16,086 nucleotides of DNA, taken from Anaerolineales bacterium. GTDB taxonomy: Bacteria; Chloroflexota; Anaerolineae; Anaerolineales; DRMV01. Below are positions 12,589 to 16,086 of this stretch, piece after piece (the stretch's first letter is position 1; each line of letters starts with the position of its first letter). The stretch spans positions 1 to 16,086 of the forward strand of contig WGAK01000076.1 in assembly GCA_015494815.1 (NCBI GenBank). The letters run 5' to 3'. Made by a program: the position numbers and the translations under genes. Under the pieces are notes generated by a model. The model was not told where the DNA came from. It worked only from the letters and a program-made list of their open reading frames with translations, and searched no databases.

Positions 12589-14850
12589 CTACGGGCCGTA
12601 AGGCGAGAACTGCAACAACCGCGCGTAGAGCACGAAATCGGTGTTCGGCACGCCGTGGGCCACAATCAGCACTTCGTCGGGCTCATAATCCAGCACCGTC
12701 GAGGTGCCCCGGCGCAAGAGCAACCGCGGCGGCTCCAGGGAACCCTCCTCGGGCATTTCGTAGATGTCGAAGGTGGCGCCCGGCCCCGAGATGCGCAGTT
12801 CCCAGGTCGCCAGCGGCTTGGGCTGGATGAAGTAGCGCACGCCGCTCTCGTCGAAGGTGCCGCGCAACTCCTGACCCAGGTTGCTCTGGATGAGCCAGGG
12901 CGCGTACGCGATGGTGAGGGTGTAATCTGTGGCCTGCGCGCCGCCCCGAACCTCCAGCAGCACGGGCTCGTCGGTCACGGTCAGCCACTGCATGGGGGCC
13001 GTCGCGGGCACCCGCAATTGCCGATCGTTGCCCTGGGCCCGGAACAGGCTCAGGGTCACGTCCGCGGGCGCGTCGGTCATCTGGACGCCCATGTAGAGCA
13101 CTTCCAGCGGAATCTCCTCGGTGTCGCCGACATAGGTCTGGGCCAGCGGCGTGAGGTCACCCTGGGCGGGCAGGCGATAGAACACCACCTGGTTGGGCTC
13201 CAGGTGGCCCTCCAGCACCACGGTGTACTGCTCCTCCGCGATGTCCACGGCCTGCAGCGCGGGGCCGCCGCGCGGGCAGGTGGCCTGGGCGTAGGCCCAC
13301 AATTCACACGCGGCCTCGGCCGCGCCGAAACGGCAGACCCAGGCGCCATCGTCCGCGCGCTCGGGCGCGCCGCCTTGCGTCATGCAGGTGCGCGCGCCCG
13401 GCGGCAGTAGCACCGGCAAGGTGGACGCCGCGGGGCAGGCGCCGTGCACCACCTGGTCGGGGGTGCACTCGGTTTGGTCGGGCAACACGCATTGATGGTC
13501 CAGGCGGGCCTGACCGCCCAGCGCGCCACACAGGGCATCGCTCAGGGTATAGCCGCCGAAGAAGTTGCGGTCCTGGCCGTGGATGGCTCCCGCGAAGGGC
13601 GGCTGATACACCTGCAACGCTTGCGCGAACAGCGAAATGTACCAGGCGTTGCCGTCGGGGTCGGTGACCCGCAAGCGGGCCAGCGCGTCGTCCGCGGGGG
13701 CCGTATCCACCTCGTCGGGCTGCCAGCCTATCTCCAGCGCCAGTTCGCGATACAGGTCGGCCAACTCCGCGGCGTCGGCTGCGGTCAGGCCCGGCAGGCG
13801 CAAGACCCACACCAGGCCCGTATGGGGCGTACCGGCGAAGGATGTCTGGTCGGCATACCGCTCCAACACGAAGGTGGGGCGCTTGAGCGACGGCAAGAAC
13901 ACATCCCCGGTGGCCTGATAGCGGTCGGGCTGCAGCGGCTCGCCCGGTTGGTCCGCGGTGCGCCGGTCTTCGATTTCGTACACCATGTGCAAGACCACCG
14001 GCCAGGTGCGGCCGTCGTTGGCGGCGAAGGTGCCCTGCCAGTGCAGCCGCAGCCCCAGCAGGGTATCGTCCTCGGCCAGCCAGGCCACGGCGTCGGCGGT
14101 GGTTTCCCATTGCGTCTGGCCATAGAGCACGGCTTGCTCGGTCGGGTCATAGAGCCAGGTAGGGGTCAGGGCCTGGGCCACGGCTTCGGCATCGGCCACG
14201 GCCAGGTCAAAGCGGCGGGCCGGCAACCCGGCCACCGTCTCCTCCCCCGCGGGGAACCAGAGGAACCAGGCCGGGTCCAGACGCCCCACCTCGGCCAACA
14301 CATCCTGCACCAGCACCTGCCGCGCGCCTTCCCGGTCCAGCGCATTCCACGCCACATCCAGATGCCCGTCGGCCCACATGCCGTGTTCCCCGTTGAAGGC
14401 GAATTGCCACAGCCAGCGCCGGGTGAGCACGGCTTGTTGACCGAAGAGCCACAAGAAATCCTCGCTTCGGGCTTCGGGCGGCAGCCAAAACACCGCGGCA
14501 TCCACCACATCGGGCGTGTTGAGCGCGGTGTAAGTGGCTTCGTGCACGGGCAGAGCCTGCTCGGGGTCCTGGTCGGCGGGGGCGAAAGTCACCCGTAAGC
14601 GGACGCGATAGGCCAACGCGTCCAGGTCGGCCGGGTCGAAGGGCAAACGATAGTGGGTGGGCTGATAGGGGATAGGCGTAGGGCTCGGGGTAGCCGTCGG
14701 CGACGGCGCGGGTGTGGGCGAGGCCGCCTCCTCCGTCACGCCGGCCGTGACGGGTCCGGCCGTGGGCTCCGCGGTCGCGGGAGCACGGACACAGGCCACG
14801 AGCCCCACCAGAACGAACGACAACGCAAGCCACATGCTGCGGCGCGGCAT
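12589..14850 (-). CDS. Large cysteine-rich secreted lipoprotein, unknown function
   Basis: A 753-residue lipoprotein that I cannot assign to a known function. A short basic N-terminus and hydrophobic core end in the lipobox LVAC, with lipidated Cys20. A Ser/Thr/Pro-rich linker (about 44-61, repeated Thr-Pro and Ser-Pro) follows, as in many Chloroflexota surface lipoproteins. Residues ~65-340 contain two similar-looking stretches of paired strands with AGLPARRFDLAVAD, loosely like LolA/LppX-type carriers. A central Cys-rich segment has eight cysteines (from DALCGALGG to QATCPRGG), an even number that suggests disulfides. The C-terminal ~230 residues are rich in strands and recall tandem PPC-like beta domains (for example GTFDESGVRYFIQ). 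The ATG at 14850 follows GGAGG. The gene stands alone, with its own promoter and putative operator upstream and a strong terminator downstream. Confidence 0.88.
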   Translation of the reverse strand: MPRRSMWLALSFVLVGLVACVRAPATAEPTAGPVTAGVTEEAASPTPAPSPTATPSPTPIPYQPTHYRLPFDPADLDALAYRVRLRVTFAPADQDPEQALPVHEATYTALNTPDVVDAAVFWLPPEARSEDFLWLFGQQAVLTRRWLWQFAFNGEHGMWADGHLDVAWNALDREGARQVLVQDVLAEVGRLDPAWFLWFPAGEETVAGLPARRFDLAVADAEAVAQALTPTWLYDPTEQAVLYGQTQWETTADAVAWLAEDDTLLGLRLHWQGTFAANDGRTWPVVLHMVYEIEDRRTADQPGEPLQPDRYQATGDVFLPSLKRPTFVLERYADQTSFAGTPHTGLVWVLRLPGLTAADAAELADLYRELALEIGWQPDEVDTAPADDALARLRVTDPDGNAWYISLFAQALQVYQPPFAGAIHGQDRNFFGGYTLSDALCGALGGQARLDHQCVLPDQTECTPDQVVHGACPAASTLPVLLPPGARTCMTQGGAPERADDGAWVCRFGAAEAACELWAYAQATCPRGGPALQAVDIAEEQYTVVLEGHLEPNQVVFYRLPAQGDLTPLAQTYVGDTEEIPLEVLYMGVQMTDAPADVTLSLFRAQGNDRQLRVPATAPMQWLTVTDEPVLLEVRGGAQATDYTLTIAYAPWLIQSNLGQELRGTFDESGVRYFIQPKPLATWELRISGPGATFDIYEMPEEGSLEPPRLLLRRGTSTVLDYEPDEVLIVAHGVPNTDFVLYARLLQFSPYGP

Positions 14851-14904
14851 AAGTCCCTCCTTTTTCGGTGGAACCACGCTTTCGCTCCGGCCAGGGCATC
14901 GGCT

Positions 14905-14928
14905 ACATGGTTGACCGGTCGGTCATGT
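14905..14928. promoter_or_regulatory. Palindromic operator at the lipoprotein promoter (TetR-like)
   Basis: TGACCG-GT-CGGTCA (14912-14925) is a perfect 6+2+6 inverted repeat. A wider, off-centre pair of ACATG (14905-14909) and CATGT (14924-14928) flanks it. It covers the predicted transcription start of the lipoprotein gene, so a bound protein would block initiation. Short palindromes of this kind are typical of TetR-family operators, but the regulator is not in the window and the family assignment is inference. Confidence 0.6.
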
Positions 14929-14930
14929 AT

Positions 14931-14959
14931 AGCGTAACACAAAGCCCCCGACGCGTCAA
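14931..14959 (-). promoter_or_regulatory. Sigma70-type promoter of the lipoprotein gene
   Basis: The minus strand has TTGACG (14959-14954) as a -35 box with five of six consensus bases. A 17-base spacer follows, then TACGCT (14936-14931) as the -10 box with TGT before it (extended -10). The predicted start is near 14924, giving a leader of about 74 bases. The -35 box lies within the loop and 3' arm of the putative leuB terminator hairpin. Confidence 0.7.
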
Positions 14960-14975
14960 TGCCGCGCCGAGGGCT
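14941..14975 (-). terminator. Putative leuB terminator overlapping the next promoter
   Basis: On the minus strand a 13-base arm (AGCCCTCGGCGCG, 14975-14963) pairs with CGCGTCGGGGGCT (14955-14943) around a 7-base loop, with two G-U wobbles and no mismatch. TT follows, then an impure tract (TTGTGTT counted from 14942), so the U-tract is weak. It begins 13 bases after the leuB stop. Confidence 0.6.
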
Positions 14976-14987
14976 CGCGGAGGCTTG

Positions 14988-16082
14988 TCATGCGCCGGGG
15001 TGCAAGTGCCGTACCACGGCCTGGGTGAAGGTCTGGGTGGTGCAGGGGGACACCTCCGGTGGGGCCAGGTCAGGCGTGAAGCAACCGGCCTCCCAGGCCG
15101 CGCGCACCGCGCGCGTGACCGCGTCGGCCTCGGCCGCCAGGCCCAGGCTGTGGCGCAGCAGCAGCGCGGCGCTCAAGATGGCCGCCGCGGGGTTGGCCAC
15201 CCCCTGCCCCGCGATGTCGGGCGCGCTGCCGTGAATCGGCTCGTACAACCCCCGCGGGTGGCCGTGACGATTGCGCGCCGCGCCCAGCGACGCGCTGGGC
15301 AGGGTACCCAACGAGCCGGTCAATGCCGCGGCCTCGTCGGTCAGAATGTCGCCGAACAAGTTGGCCGTGAGCACCACATCCAGCGCGGCCGGACGCCGCA
15401 GCAAGTCCATGGCCATCGCGTCCACCAGGCGATGCTCCAACTGCACATCGGGGAACTCGGCCGCCACCACCTGGGTGACCACCTGTCGCCACAGCCGCGA
15501 CGAAGCCAGCACATTGGCCTTGTCCACGCTCACCAGCCGGCCCCGCCGCGCGCGGGCCAGCCGCGCGGCCAGGCGGGCCACCCGCGCCACCTCCGCGCGG
15601 GTGTAGGGCATGGTATCCCAGGCGCGGCCGTCCGCGTCGGCTTCGTGCCGCGGGCCGAAGTAGATGCCGCCCGTGAGTTCCCGCACCACGACGAAGTCCA
15701 CCCCGCGCACCCGGTCGGGCTTGAGGGGCGAATGCGCGACCAGGGGCGGCCAGACCCGCACCGGGCGCAGGTTGGCAAAGGTGCCCAGGCCCTGCCGCAA
15801 GGCCAGCAGCCCCCGCTCGGGCCGCCGCTCCGGGGGAACCCCTTCCCACCGCGGCCCGCCCACCGCGCCCAACAGCACCGCGTCCGCGCTCCGACACGCC
15901 TCTAAGGTCGCCGCGGGCAGAGGCTCGCCGTGGGTGTCCAGGGCCGCGCCGCCAATCGGACGCTCGTCCCAAACCCAGGTGTGGCCGAAGCCCGCGGCCA
16001 CCGCCTCCAGCACGCGGCGCGCGGCCGCCGTGACTTCGGGGCCAATGCCATCGCCGGGGAGCAACACGATGTGGCCGCGCAT
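14988..16082 (-). CDS. leuB: 3-isopropylmalate dehydrogenase
   Basis: A complete 364-residue enzyme of the isocitrate/isopropylmalate dehydrogenase family, catalysing NAD-linked oxidative decarboxylation of 3-isopropylmalate in leucine synthesis. The N-terminus is IVLLPGDGIGPEV. ANLRPVRVWP and VVRELTGGIYFG carry the substrate-binding Arg and the loop typical of LeuB. DKANVLASSRLW has the catalytic Lys region, NLFGDILTDEAAALTGSLGTLPSASL gives metal-binding Asp residues, and EPIHGSAPDIAGQGVANPAAAI is the NAD-binding signature. The length equals that of standard LeuB. The ATG ends at 16082. A TGA (16086-16084) sits one base upstream and may be the stop of a preceding gene in a leu operon, such as leuD, but this is outside the window. 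A putative terminator follows the stop. Confidence 0.95.
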   Translation of the reverse strand: MRGHIVLLPGDGIGPEVTAAARRVLEAVAAGFGHTWVWDERPIGGAALDTHGEPLPAATLEACRSADAVLLGAVGGPRWEGVPPERRPERGLLALRQGLGTFANLRPVRVWPPLVAHSPLKPDRVRGVDFVVVRELTGGIYFGPRHEADADGRAWDTMPYTRAEVARVARLAARLARARRGRLVSVDKANVLASSRLWRQVVTQVVAAEFPDVQLEHRLVDAMAMDLLRRPAALDVVLTANLFGDILTDEAAALTGSLGTLPSASLGAARNRHGHPRGLYEPIHGSAPDIAGQGVANPAAAILSAALLLRHSLGLAAEADAVTRAVRAAWEAGCFTPDLAPPEVSPCTTQTFTQAVVRHLHPGA

Positions 16083-16086
16083 GTCA

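Noticed and set aside
13444..14598. 384-codon plus-strand open frame opposite the lipoprotein
   Set aside because: No motif or promoter. The minus strand has a signal peptide, lipobox, ribosome site and terminator.
1..16086. tRNA or rRNA genes, CRISPR repeats, transposases, attachment sites
   Set aside because: No cloverleaf-like segment, regular repeat array, IS inverted repeat or recombinase motif was seen on either strand.

Overview
The window is a gene-dense, high-GC stretch with no gap over 140 bases, and it looks like a bacterial chromosome. Several features point to Chloroflexota, probably an Anaerolineae-type lineage: a lipoprotein with a Ser/Thr/Pro linker, a fused MFS/spermidine-synthase-like protein, a UPF0104 flippase-like protein paired with an FAD oxidoreductase, and a 'quinate 5-dehydrogenase'-type protein. 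This assignment is an inference from gene families and composition. Deinococcus-Thermus is the main alternative. I see no rRNA, tRNA, CRISPR array, IS element or phage gene.

Region 1 (108-3932, + strand) is a tight five-gene operon. It encodes a quinate-5-dehydrogenase-like protein, a MobA-like nucleotidyltransferase, a PAP2 lipid phosphatase, a PaaI-like hotdog thioesterase with a long N-terminal extension, and a membrane-anchored lytic transglycosylase. Two of the junctions are 4-base start/stop overlaps. The PAP2 enzyme and the transglycosylase suggest cell-envelope work; the roles of the others are open.

Region 2 (3936-12487, - strand) is a long run of co-directional genes that meets region 1 tail to tail, with three bases between the stops. 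In transcription order it holds a UPF0104 flippase-like membrane protein, an FAD-dependent oxidoreductase, a membrane-fused spermidine-synthase-like protein, a DUF1461/TIGR01906 membrane protein, an unknown single-pass membrane protein, 5'-methylthioadenosine phosphorylase (mtnP), an OmpR-type response regulator and its cognate sensor kinase. The kinase reading frame is broken by an apparent one-base deletion. A strong intrinsic terminator lies between the regulator and the kinase. Three genes in this run have an extended -10 box ending 5-7 bases before the ATG, as expected for leaderless mRNAs.

Region 3 (12524-16082, - strand) has leuB, complete at the window edge, then a 753-residue cysteine-rich lipoprotein. 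The lipoprotein gene has its own sigma70-type promoter, which overlaps the putative leuB terminator. A perfect TetR-style palindrome sits on its predicted transcription start. A strong terminator closes the gene just before the region 2 promoter.

Working links: the spermidine-synthase-like protein, if active, would release methylthioadenosine, the substrate of mtnP in the same gene run. However, one acidic active-site position appears to be replaced by Arg. The main points for follow-up are the leaderless-promoter pattern, the terminator-promoter overlaps, the operator at 14912-14925, and the broken, attenuated sensor kinase.
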